In this document: positions 1 through 10,973 of the stretch, one piece after another
Layout: each line of letters begins with the position of its first letter
Position numbering within the stretch: position 1 is the stretch's first letter
NCBI RefSeq assembly: GCF_029867415.1
Contig: NC_081186.1
Location: 110,734,128-110,798,127, forward strand
Length of the DNA stretch: 64,000 bases
Source: Vicia villosa
Taxonomy: Eukaryota; Streptophyta; Magnoliopsida; Fabales; Fabaceae
Direction: 5' to 3'
Notes under the pieces: model-generated
What the model saw: only the letters and a program-made list of their open reading frames with translations
Told to the model about the DNA's origin: nothing
The model's database searches: none
Program-made: the position numbers and the translations under genes

Positions 1-48
1 GCTTAGGCCTACATAAAATAATTTTGATGGCAAAGAAAAAGCCCTCAC

Positions 49-2692
49 CTGGCAAGGATTTGCTTGCATGCGTTTCTGTTCTAATGTGAGTCTTGTTCCT
101 CCAATCACAACTTGAACACCTAAGGTAGGATGATACTTAAGCAGTTTAGTGGCTTCGGCAGCAGCTTGACAAGCAAGTTCTCGAGTAGGACATATGACAA
201 GAATAAAAATTGGTGGTCGCCTTTGATCACGGTCACTTGGTGGAGACTTCACAACAATTTCAATTGATGGAAGCTGAATAAAAATACTTCAAAAGTAAGT
301 ATAAACTACTAATCATCGCGTACTACACAAGCAATAGAACAATTAACGAGTTTACACATCAAAGATTTTGGTGTGACATTGAAACTCAAATAGACTTCTT
401 TTATATTTTTATGCAAGGTAAACCCTAATAATATTCTAAACAGTTTTAAGATATTGTAATCAACATGTAATTTCCTTTAGTACTTCCACTGCAAACAAGT
501 TAAACAGAAAAGGGGATACTAGTTGCTTATAGTAAACCCCATGCCTGGAGAAAAATATAGAGAGAAACAGAAATTCTGTATATCATAATAAAATATAAAA
601 AATGCAGGCCAAGGAATTAAATAAAGAGATCAATTAAGTAGATTGTTTATTCCGAAGGAGGCTTAAGTGTTTACACGTTCACTGTACCTTACTTTAAGTG
701 ATGCTCAAAGTAGAAAAAATATGAAGAAAAATACTAGTGATGATTAACAGAGAGGCCATTAATAATTAATGCACTCGAACTAACACAAATTTAAGAGACT
801 TACCAAAAAGGCTACTGTTTTTCCCGTGCCTGTTTTAGCCTTGGCTAGGACATCCTTACCTAAAAATGTTAATTGGAGTAAGTGCACCATCATAAATAAA
901 CTCAAGATATATGAGAATAATGCCATTCTAATCACGGACGATGCTACTTTCTTGCTTAATATCATCAATTAGAATAACTCCAAGTTTTGAAAACTGAATA
1001 ATTATGTAGTTACATACAATAGAAACAAAAAATGTAATCACAGGAAAAAGATCCTATCCCAAAAGCAAGGTTGGAAAAAGTGGAAGAACACAGTAGAAGA
1101 ACACAACCACACAAAAATGACACAATATCTATGAAAAAGAATAAACCTTTAAGAATTACTGGAAGGGTAGCCTCCTGCACAACAGTCATTTTCTCATACC
1201 CAGCATCCTTGACTCCTTTTAAGGACAGTGGAGAGACTGAACACTGGTCGAATCTGCGGCATCATATCTCAAAAAATCAGACAAACAAAATACAGGAGCA
1301 AAACAGTGCAGCAAACTAGGATATGAAGGGTAAGTACATATCAGATTTATGAAAGATGGACTGAAAAGCGTGTATATATATAAGCACAAGGCTCACCTAT
1401 TTATGCCTATCCTCACACCAACACAACACCCCCACACCAATTTTCAAATTCAAGCCAGTAAGAAAGCATGCAATGCATTGTCCTACCCATCCAACATTAA
1501 AATCAACTATATAAGCAAGAATATAGTGCTTCTCTAATATTCTTTCCCCAATCTCCCACCCCCGCCAAAAGAAAAGGTTCAAGTCTAACTACCCAACAGT
1601 AAGCAAATCAAGTGTGTAAGAAAAACAAATGCACCACAAGCTCATATTCTCTCAAAATTGGTCGTATCAATACAAAGTTCCAAAATCATTATTGTGCCTG
1701 AACAAAGAGCACCGTCTCATTCATTTGTTTCTATTTGTTCTACACGAAGTTTTAAATTGCAATGCACAACCGCAATTTCAGCCACAATCTAACGGTTTTA
1801 GATATATTCGCAAATGCAATTACAACCGCATTTGTCCAAAGTATACCCAATATAAAGGTTTGTAGCATAACCGTAACAGCAACCATATTTTAAAACTAAA
1901 ATACCACCAGTTAACCTATAACATCCAATAGCAAATAAACCAAATACAATCACAGATAAGGCACCAAACATTAAGGCAAACAATCTAGATTCATAAAAAT
2001 AAAAACAGAAACTGCTTATTTATGAAAACAAACACACAAACACACCTGGATTCGCTTAAATAAGAATCACTTCCACCAGATGAAGCAGGTCTAGTAGTAG
2101 TAGTTGTTGTTGTTGTTGACAAGCCACTTACTTTTTTACCAAACAAAACACTTCTACTCTTTTCAACAATCTCCTCATCACTTTCTTCTCCTTCAATCTC
2201 ATCTTCAGTTTCTTCTTCACTAATAAACCTACCAATACTTCCCGAACCACCACCACCACCTTTAAACTTGCCTACATCCACAACCTCATCCTCAACATCA
2301 CTACTATCACTCCTCACCGGAAACCTCCTCTTCGAATTCAAACTAGGTTTCCCCTTCCTAAAATCACCACCCCTTCTTTCTCCCAAACCAGAACCCCTAC
2401 TAACAGCACTACTCTTCCGTGACCGGAACCCGCTATCTTTACCAGGACCAGAACCCGGTCTAGTGGTCTCGGGAGTTTCGCGACCGGTTCGCAAGTCGTC
2501 GACCCAGTTACTGAGCTCGGCCTCGTCGTCGACGAGGCTTTTGGAAGCTCTGATTCTGTCAGGACGGACGGAGAAAGTTCGAGGACGAAACGCGGCGTTG
2601 CGGAGTGGGAGGTGGGAGAGTTTGATGAGAGATTGAGAGAGAAATGGAGAGTGAAGAAGACGCATTTGTGATAAGAAGAGTTTTGAGGGCAT
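49..2692 (-). CDS. DEAD-box ATP-dependent RNA helicase (RH25/26/31-like), 5' part of gene, organelle-type presequence
   Basis: Four exons can be joined in frame on the minus strand: 2692-2046, 1253-1147, 859-804 and 273-49. All introns are GT-AG, giving 345 codons before the gene leaves the window (1-48 is intron). Residues 1 to about 50 are rich in Ser, Leu and Arg with no acidic residue in the first 40, as in a mitochondrial or plastid transit peptide. An acidic, Gly/Ser-rich linker and a run of eight Thr follow. The core then starts with DSYLSESRF, a signature I associate with plant RH25/RH26/RH31. The Q-motif Gln is near residue 242, Walker A (AKTGTGKT) at 259-266 and motif Ia (PTREL) at 299-303. 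DEAD, SAT and the C-terminal RecA domain must lie to the left. Exons 2-4 match the plus-strand paralogue at 5623 in length (107, 56, 225 nt) and phase. Family is certain; the organelle address is inferred from composition. Confidence 0.93.
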
Positions 2693-3660
2693 GGTAGTGA
2701 CTGTAGAAGAGAAATGAGAGTTTTAGGAGTTGAAGCAGTTTCTTCTGAAGAAGAAGAAGAGGTTTTTGTAGGTTAAAAGGGTTTAAGACATTTGTTTCAT
2801 TTCATACAACACAGAAAGAAGATATGAGATATTTTCATTTGGAATTTCTGTGGGGTCTGTTTGCTTGGGTTGGTTCAATTCTGATTTCTGAAGTTCAAAA
2901 ACCCGGTTTAAGTCGACCCAACCGGGTTTTATTTTCTATGATAAGCACGAGCCAACCGGATGACCGTTGTGCTAGTACTAGTAGTAGTATCCTTTTGTTT
3001 CCTTTTTGGTAAGAAGATGAATACTCCGTGTAGAAATGTGGAAGTTAACTTTCAACTATTCAAATATCTAAGTTCCGTAAAAATATCTTCCTTTGCATTT
3101 TTTCTCTCACAATTCATCTTTCTCCTTTTTTTTTTCATCTTCCTTTGCCTTTACTCAACTTTTTTTATTGTCTTTTTTCCATTTTTGTTTTCTTTTGTCT
3201 GTGTACATAGCATTGTGAATGTGATAACAAAAAATTGGAGGAGGAAGATGATGAATTATAATGATGCAAATGTAGAATTTAAAAATAATGAAATCTATTT
3301 GAAATAAAAAACAAAAATCACAATTTCTTCTATTCTCGTGGGCATATGAAATTTGGAAAAAAATTACATGTTTATTTTCTTTTCTTTTTTTATTTTTGAT
3401 AAATTTTTTCTCTTATTCTTTTTAAATGCGAAGAATCATAATATAAAAATATATTTTTCTAAGTTTCAGATTTTTTATTTAGAGGTTTTTATTTTTATGA
3501 TTTATAGTGTAATAATTTTTTTCCTTCTTCACAGCTAATAGAGAATGAGGTATTATGCCTTTTTTTTCATGATTTGCTAGATTTAAATTTTTGTAAGAAC
3601 TTTATAAAAATCACCTATAGTGGGTTTAGGGTGTCGAAAGTGATTATATGTATGTTGAGT
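2693..3660. other. upstream region of the minus-strand helicase gene
   Basis: The first 100 bases are GAA/AGAAG-rich (rich in TTC on the coding strand), typical of a plant 5' leader. From about 2900 on it is AT-rich, with long T runs at 3125-3200 and 3380-3420. I see no conserved reading frame and no clear TATA box that I would place with confidence. Confidence 0.4.
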
Positions 3661-4650
3661 ACCACCAATAATGTGCATTGAGGTGTTACCTCTTGTTCTT
3701 GTTTGCAACCTACATCGAAGTGCCCTACCTTAAATACTTCATCGACTTGACAATGATTCACGAGTATAATTGGAGGGTCAGCTGTTTGGTCTACTTACAC
3801 TTGAAGTTCGGCAAGGATTGTCTATGGAAGACAAAGCAGATGACAGGAAGTTGCCTGCTGCATATAGCAATTTACTGTTACTAATAGTTTCATAACTCTT
3901 TTGTAACACTTGTTACTAATATTTTATATGAATCATTACCTGACTACACTAAGAATTGGTCATGCGCTTGCACTTTTGCCCATCTCAGGGGGAATCAGGC
4001 GATCGAGCCATTTCGAGTGTATCTTAATCATCATGTAGTGGATCACATTGCCTTTTGTCCATACAACGGTCATCGCCAAATGCGTCAGCTGAACATCATC
4101 TTGTTATACTCCAAATGGCTGTCATGTGAGTCAAGTATGATGTATATGTATCTTCCCAAGCGAGTGATGCGCAAATTTAGCTATTTGTAGATTATTCTGA
4201 GACACCCCTAAGAGTCTGCTCATCCCACCTCCGCCACAAAGATCTTGATGTGATACTTGAGGATTTCGAGAGTCATTTGGTACTAGACGAGTATTGTAGG
4301 GTGTCAGCTCATGTACATTAAACTTATGTAGACGGCTACATGACATATGGTTTTATAGGATGTCACATCTCATCATGACATGAGACGATCCTGGAAGACC
4401 ACCTAGGCCATCTAATCATGAGACATTTAAGGCTAGAGATGACCAAACCCAGAACGTGTCGACAGTCTGTCGGTGTATTCTGAATATGGGAAGATCGGGC
4501 ATAGAGGCAAAACTTTTTGAGAAAGACAATCCCCAGTTGGCCCTCGTAGAAGACATTATTAATGAGGCACGAAATGCCTTACAATACACGCAGAGAAGTC
4601 AGAAGGGTTAGACATACTCAGTAGTTAATGTTTGGTTGCAATGTTTTTTG
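3660..4650 (+). pseudogene. plant mobile domain (PMD, transposase-associated) relic
   Basis: From about 3680 the translation reads like the plant mobile domain (aminotransferase-like, MAIL/PMD family). Markers are YLKYFIDLTMIHEYNW, the CLVYLHLKFG stretch and KTKQMTGSC (3715-3860). After a gap, a second block (about 4010-4190) gives HHVVDHIAFCPYNGHR and LPKRVMRKF, the next conserved part of the same domain. Many stops and frame changes follow to about 4650. PMD proteins are found both as host silencing factors and as passengers of Mutator-like and Ty3 elements; this decayed copy probably came with a transposon. It sits between the two divergent helicase genes. The assignment rests on recalled motifs, not a search. 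Confidence 0.6.
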
Positions 4651-5578
4651 TAGTTTTGAAACCAGTTGTGTATTGTCAGAATCGTCTTAAACTTTTGAAA
4701 GGCGCGGTGTAAGAAGTTGAAGTTACCTTTAGTTGAGTAATGAAATTTATTTAAGAGATCCTATATTACTGTAAATTAATTGTGGAATATGTATATAGAG
4801 ACCATTTTTTCAAAGCTTAATCATGAAAGTGTGTGAGGTCCTGTGTTGTAGGTCACCTTGCACACCCTTCAAAGATGACCATGTGTATTGTCATTACATT
4901 TTGATTTTACTTTAGTAAATGTGTGATTTTTTTAATGTATGTGTAGCATGTTTGAATCAATTATTATATCTGTTTTTTAATTTATGACATAAGATGACCT
5001 AAAATATAAGTTGATCTCAAAAAAATAATATATAGACAATATTGTTGCCTTGAAAACAGGGGAATTTCTAAAAATGCATATTTGAAGTATCCCCTAAATA
5101 AATTTTTAAATAACTTTATGGGGTATTTCAGAGATGCAATTCTGCAACCTCCTAAACATTTTGAAAATGCATACTCAAATTAGTTTTTAGTAAAAATGAA
5201 ATGTCTCTCTTTAAAATACCAAGATTTGGTGTGCTGCGCCCATAAACTCATCTCCAAATACATTAAAAAAACATTTTCAAAATTTCCAAAATGTGGTTAT
5301 CCTATATGATGAGATGAGTATCCCTAACAAAAATCACACATAAAATTTGATATTACACATTCATTTTAAAATTTTAAGACATTTATCGATCTCTTTAATT
5401 TATCTAACTTTAAATTTAATAATTAATAATCTATCCAATATTAATAACTCTTATAAATTACTAGGTACTTGACTAATTATTTTTAATTAATTATTATTCG
5501 AGAAACAAAGTAGTTAGTACCGTAAAAGAAAAGTATACAAGACCTGAATTAAGAGACGAAATTAAGTTTTCTCTTTAC
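4651..5578. other. AT-rich intergenic stretch upstream of the plus-strand helicase
   Basis: No reading frame, RNA gene or recognisable repeat was seen. The last 200 bases would hold the proximal promoter of the helicase at 5623. Confidence 0.35.
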
Positions 5579-5586
5579 TATATATA
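5579..5586 (+). promoter_or_regulatory. TATA box candidate of the plus-strand helicase gene
   Basis: TATATATA lies 37 bases before the chosen ATG. With usual plant spacing, transcription would start near 5611 and give a very short leader. A start-stop minimal upstream ORF (ATGTAG at 5602-5607) lies between the two. It would only be transcribed if the real start is upstream of 5602. Confidence 0.45.
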
Positions 5587-5622
5587 CCGCCAGTTTCACA
5601 AATGTAGCCCGCAGCCGAGACC

Positions 5623-8600
5623 ATGAACCCTGCTGCCCAGAACGCGGCGGCCAACAAAAACAGCGGCTCCAGTTCACGGAAGAGAAAAAACCGTGACCTG
5701 AAAAACGGTAAACCTAATGGAAGTTCAAAAAAAAGGTTTCAAACTACCAACAATGAGGTCGTAGAAGAAGTAAATTTGAACAAAAACGGTGTTGATAACG
5801 GTGGTTCTGGAAGCATAGTGGCAACTGATTCTTATTTAAGTGATTCCAGGTTAAGTGATTCTAGTTACTTTGCGTGATTTTATTGTGTTGTTTACTTGCT
5901 TTGAATGTAATAGGTTAAACTGGTATTGTATTATACTCAATGTAATATAGAGTGTTTTTGTATTGTATTCTGTTTGTTTGATTATTGAGATGTGATGCTG
6001 CAGATTCGATAAATGTTCGGTTTCGCCGTTGTCGCTGAAAGGAATTAAGGATGCTGGATATGAGAAAATGACTCTTGTTCAGGAAGCAACACTTCCAGTT
6101 ATTCTGAAAGGTTTGTTCTTTGTCTTGAACAATCTTCAACTAGTTATAGTTACTAGCTAGTGTCATATGTAGTTTCTGTGGTAAGGAGAGGAGATGAGAT
6201 GAAGAGGAGACCTAGAAAAATTACAAGACAAAAGAGTCCTGAATAGAACATTACGACGAAAGTTGATCCATGTCTCTGATCCTCACTTAGTGGGATAAGG
6301 CTTGGTTGTTGTTGTTATTATTGTATGGTTTTGTTGCTACCGTTTAACTATGTAATTTATTTGTTTTCAAAACAAGGAGTTATTCTAATTGATAATATTA
6401 AGCAAGAAAGTGTCTTCTTCCTGATTTGTTTGAACATTATTCTCGTATATCTTGAGTTTATCTATGATGGTGCACTTACTCGAATTAACTTTTCTAGGTA
6501 AGGATGTCTTGGCTAAAGCTAAAACAGGCACGGGAAAAACAGTAGCCTTTTTGGTAATTCTTTTAATTTGTGTTTTTGTTTGATTGCATTCGTAAATAAT
6601 GATCGATCTGTGATCTGTCAATAATCGTTAGCACTTTTATTCATATTTTTTCTTTTATTAGCGAGTGTAAATTCAGTAATGTAGAGTGAACGCATAAACG
6701 TCTAAGCTACCTGCATTTGAAATAAGCAATCTACTGATTTGGATTTCTCTACCTAATTCATTGGTTTTCGTTGTTTGATGTTTTATTACGATATAGCAAA
6801 TTTATGTTTCTCTATTTTCTTTAATTGTTTTTCATTTTACAGGCATGCAGGCTGCTATATAAGCCATTAGGACCCTTTTTTTTTTACTTGTTTCCAGTGA
6901 AAGTGCTAAAGAAATTTACATGTTGATCTCAAATTGTCTTAAAAACAGTTTAAAATATTAATCAAGCACGACTTGCAAAAGAACAAAAAAGAATAGAAGA
7001 CTATTGAGTTTCAATGTAACAGCCCAAGTCTGTGATGTAGAAACTAATTGATTGTTCTATTGCTTTTGTGGTAAGTAATGATTAGTAGTTTGTACTTATC
7101 TTTGAAGTATTTATATGATCCAGCTTCCATCGATTGAACTTGTTGTGAAGTCTCCGCCAACTGATCGTGGTCAAAAGCGGACACCGATTCTTATTCTTGT
7201 CATCTGCCCAACTCGAGAGCTTGCTTGTCAAGCTGCTGCAGAAGCAACTAAACTTCTTAAGTATCATCCTACCATCGGTGCTCAAGTTGTGATTGGAGGA
7301 ACAAATCTTAGTTCAGAACAGAAACATATGCAATCAAATCCTTGCCAGGTGAGTTCTTTCTTTGCCACCAAAAAAAATATTTTGCATTTTCATAAGACAA
7401 GTAATCAAACAAATGAAAAGATTCTGAATTATTTCTACATTACTAAACTTCCTGACATAAAGATGCAGAGTATTGTGATTATTGTTATTAATGCTGCTTA
7501 TATGTTGTAGCCATCACTGGTGGATGGATTTAGTTTTTTTCAATAAATAAAAATATCTATAATTTTTTTCATAATCAGTTCGAGGTCAGTTTTTTTAAAA
7601 CTAATTTTGCATACATCAAGAAAGAAAAGAAGTAAATTTGTATACAAAAGAGTTTAATACTGATATAAAAAATGACTCCATGAAGATCACCTCTTATTTT
7701 CACGGCTTACACCATAATCATGCCATATTAATCTGGTTTCACGCCAACCTTTGGCAAATCATCATCTTATACCAAACTAGTTTTCCCGATTGAACTTTAT
7801 TTGTTTGTTTTTTTACAGATCCTTGTTGCTACTCCTGGAAGGCTTAGAGATCACATTGATAATACTGCCGGTTTTGCATCTAGGCTTATGGGGGTGAAGG
7901 CCTTGGTGCTCGATGAAGCCGATCATTTACTAGACATGGGGTTTCGCAAAGATATTGAGAAAATAATTGCTGCAGTCCCTAAACAACGACAAACACTTAT
8001 GTTTTCTGCAACCGTTCCGGACTCGGTTTGTATTTCTTTCTTTTTTGTCCTTTTCATTTTTAGTTACGATGCCCAATGCTTTATAATAATATGGGTATTT
8101 TGCTTATTTGCGTACTATTGTTGTGAAGGTGCATCAAGTCTGTAAGATTGCATTGAGAAAGGATTTTGAATTTATTTCTACAGTTAAGGAGGGTACTGAG
8201 GAGACGCATTCAAAGGTAATTGCTTGAGCGAAATTACTCTCAGCGCTATTATTTATAACCAAATCATTACAATCAAATCCCTTTATTATATGGATAAGAG
8301 CCAGCTAACCAAATCTATAGAGATATTTACATGCAGAATACAATTTGAACCATATATGCATATCTTAGCACCCCCCTCAAGCAGGTGCATATATATCATA
8401 CGCGTCAAGCATATGGTTCGAACTTCGAACCATATGTGCATGCATTACCTTAAGTTATGAACCATATGTGCATGCATTACCTTTAGTTATGAACCATATT
8501 GTAGGGATGAAAATAAATTACCAACTTTGATTCAATGGACTGATACCAACTTGGTTGAATTTGTTTGAACTGCTCGAGAGAAATCAAATTACTCACAGTC

Positions 8601-9981
8601 TTCTTATAGGGATAAAAAACTGCAAACCAATCTATTAATCTATTAACGATATTTACAGGAACATATGCACTAGACAATATAATTCAAATCATATACATAT
8701 CTTAATTTTCATGAGTATATGCAGGTTCAAGGTAATGCATGCTCATATGCACTAGACAGCATACAAAATCTTTTTGTGATCTTTATTTATGGGGCTTTGA
8801 ATTATTTCAGGTTAACCAAAAGTATTTAGTTGCCCCACTAGACAAGCATTTCTCTTTACTCTATGCTATTCTGAAGGAGCACATTGCTGATGATGCTGAC
8901 TATAAGGTTTGCTTTTTAATCTGCAAACAACTGTAGTTTAGGCTTTTTTTGTTCTTTCACTATTAGACATATAACATGGTTACAAAGCTAAAAAGAATTA
9001 TATTTAACCATCATGTTTCACATGCTTATGAATGATATCTAATGTAGCTATTGGTTTATCAGGTTCTTGTTTTCTGCACAACTGCTATGGTCACAAGACT
9101 TGTTTCAGATCTCCTTGGGAGGTTGAACTTGAAAGTGAGAGAAATCCATTCAAGAAAGCCTCAGAGTTATAGAACCAGAATTTCTGATGAATTCCGCAGA
9201 TCAAAGGGTCTCATCCTTGTTACTTCGGATGTATCCGCACGTGGAGTTGATTATCCAGATGTTACTCTTGTCGTACAGGTAATATAAGTGGAACTCCTCC
9301 CTGCTTCACTTCTACCACTTCTACTACAATATTATCAGCATGATCGCACCAATCTCATAATGGTTTTCATGTTTATGTTCTGTTTCACTGCATGTTTAAA
9401 AGGAAACGCATTACCTTCATTTGCTAACAGTGTAATCCTTCTGTTATGATTTTCATGTTTCCTTTATTTGTCCAATGCACAGGTTGGGCTACCGACTGAT
9501 AAACAACAATACATACATCGACTAGGTAGAACAGGGCGAAAAGGAAAAGAAGGGCAGGGCATACTGCTACTAGCTCCTTGGGAAGAATTCTTTTTAGATT
9601 CCGCAAAAGATTTGCCTATTGGGAAAGCTCCAGTACCTTCAGTTGATCCTGACACTAAGAAAAAGGTATTATTTGCAACAAAATCGCGATGCCAATGTGA
9701 TTTTGTCAAATTCGTGATTCGAAACATACACTAACATACTGAACTGTTGACAGGTGGAAAGGGCTATATCGAATGTGGAGATGGAGAATAAAGAAAAAGC
9801 ATATCAAGCATGGCTTGGTTACTACAATTCCAACAAGAAAGTTGGGAAAGATAAGAAGAAGTTAGTGGAGCTTGCAAATGAATTCAGTAGATGCATGGGG
9901 CTTGATACCCCTCCAGCTATCTCTCATCTTATCCTTCGTAAGATGGGTCTTGGAAATGTCCCTGGTTTACGTTCCAAATAG
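5623..9981 (+). CDS. DEAD-box ATP-dependent RNA helicase (RH25-like), complete, ten exons, 543 aa
   Basis: Exons, all GT-AG and in frame: 5623-5849, 6004-6110, 6498-6553, 7124-7348, 7819-8025, 8129-8215, 8811-8906, 9063-9278, 9483-9665, 9754-9981. The total is 1632 nt, 543 residues plus TAG. Motifs: Q-motif Gln 102, Walker A AKTGTGKT 119-126, PTREL 159-163, TPGR 210-213, DEAD 237-240, SAT 268-270, TSDVSARGVD 389-398, HRLGRTGR 419-426. All catalytic motifs are present, so an active ATP-dependent RNA helicase is expected. The length is close to Arabidopsis RH25 (recalled as 563 aa), a nuclear stress-related helicase. Residues 1-75 are short, polar and basic, with SRKRK and SSKKR clusters that could be nuclear signals; there is no transit peptide, unlike the divergent paralogue at 49-2692. 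The start is the only ATG before the conserved region in frame. Orthology to RH25 rather than RH31 is inference. Confidence 0.95.
6181..6330 (+). repeat. 3' fragment of an RTE-type non-LTR element or SINE in helicase intron 2
   Basis: The segment ends with the word ACTTAGTGGGATAAGGCT followed by a short GTT-repeat tail (6308-6322). I recognise this as the common 3' end shared by plant RTE LINEs and Au-type SINEs. It lies wholly inside intron 2 of the helicase gene, in sense orientation. Family naming is from memory. Confidence 0.45.
8216..8810. repeat. repeat-rich intron 6 of the plus-strand helicase with a 32-bp tandem duplication
   Basis: Two nearly identical 32-bp units at 8427-8458 and 8459-8490 start with GAACCATATGTGCATGC and differ at one base. 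A third partial unit begins at 8491. The word CCCCCTCAAGCAGGTGCATA near 8372 resembles a frequent retroelement-derived stretch in legumes. I could not define ends or target duplications. Confidence 0.5.
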
Positions 9982-10392
9982 ATTATTTATTCATTCTATT
10001 CAGTATCTGACAACATAGTTTTGTGTGAGAGAAATATTCTTGAGTGAAAAATGGTCCCTTATGATTTGATTTTAAGACTTGAAACTTCTAAATTATTTCA
10101 ACTATCATATTATCTATTGTAATTTTTCTTGTTCTAGATGAATTATTATCATTTAACAAATACTGCAGAAATGTTAGTGACAGATGAATTTGTACTGTGA
10201 ATCACACTATTTTGTCTCTAAACTTATCATATTTTACCTTATCTAACATTTTATTATATTCTACATGTCAGATTTTAAGTAGTCTTGACATTTTATAGAA
10301 GGGTTAATGTAAATGCACTAAGAGTATACAAAAATTTTACACTGTCATTCAATGGAAATATTATCACTATGTCATATCATATAAGTGAATTT
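9982..10392. other. 3' flank of the helicase gene with half of a MITE-like repeat
   Basis: AT-rich 3' flank. From about 10,303 to 10,370 it carries a segment (TTTTACACTGTCATTCAAT) shared with 13,285-13,340 and with the complete MITE at 45,967-46,132, so this is probably a decayed relative. Bases 10,388-10,392 (AATTT) are the left target duplication of the copia element. Confidence 0.5.
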
Positions 10393-10786
10393 TATTGAAG
10401 AGTAATTCAATATTCAGAAGATGAGCATCAGAAGTTCTGATGTGGGCTGATCTTCTGATGGTTATTCAGAAGATGAGCATCAGAAGTTCTGATGTGGGCT
10501 GATCTTTTGATGGTTACTCAGAAGATGTTGTTGACCAGAAGATGTTATCTTCTGAGTCCCATTAGTTTAGTTGTTTAGTAGTAAGGATACTTTAGTATTT
10601 TGTAGTATTATACTGTTTGTACCCTAAACTTGTTCACTAAGTTTAGTCTGTTAGGGCTTAGGTGGCAAATTTTCTTTTGTATAAAGAGCCTTGTAGTAGC
10701 ATTTATTAACAACAACTTTATTCTCTCTCATTAATCTTTGCATCGTTATTCTCTTTGTCATCATCTTTATTCATTATGCACCAACA
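10393..10786 (+). repeat. 5' LTR of the copia element
   Basis: It begins TATTGAAG and ends CACCAACA. The inverse of CAACA would be TGTTG, so the usual TG terminus appears here as TA. The 3' LTR has the same TA, so the change predates insertion. A unit of about 54 bp containing CAGAAGATGAGCATCAGAAG is tandemly repeated twice near the start (10,410-10,517), as U3 enhancer repeats often are. TATAAAGAG near 10,680 is a TATA-like site. Confidence 0.93.
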
Positions 10787-10788
10787 AT

Positions 10789-10801
10789 TGGTATCTAGAG
10801 C
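10789..10801 (+). promoter_or_regulatory. primer binding site of the copia element
   Basis: TGGTATCTAGAGC follows the 5' LTR by two bases. It matches the plant initiator-tRNA-Met type site TGGTATCAGAGC except for one inserted T. This fixes the plus orientation of the element. Confidence 0.85.
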
Positions 10802-10973
10802 TTCGGTTCCAAACACAGGGAAACACGAGTGAACGTGAATTTGTGTGACTGTGTGATTGATTTTGTTTCTGGGAAACAAAGTTGTGTTGAATCACATTTT
10901 TCTTGGTCGTTTGTGGATTGGGAAACACTGTGTGAGTGAGTGAAATCTGTTCTTTGTCTGCACAAGTTTAAAG

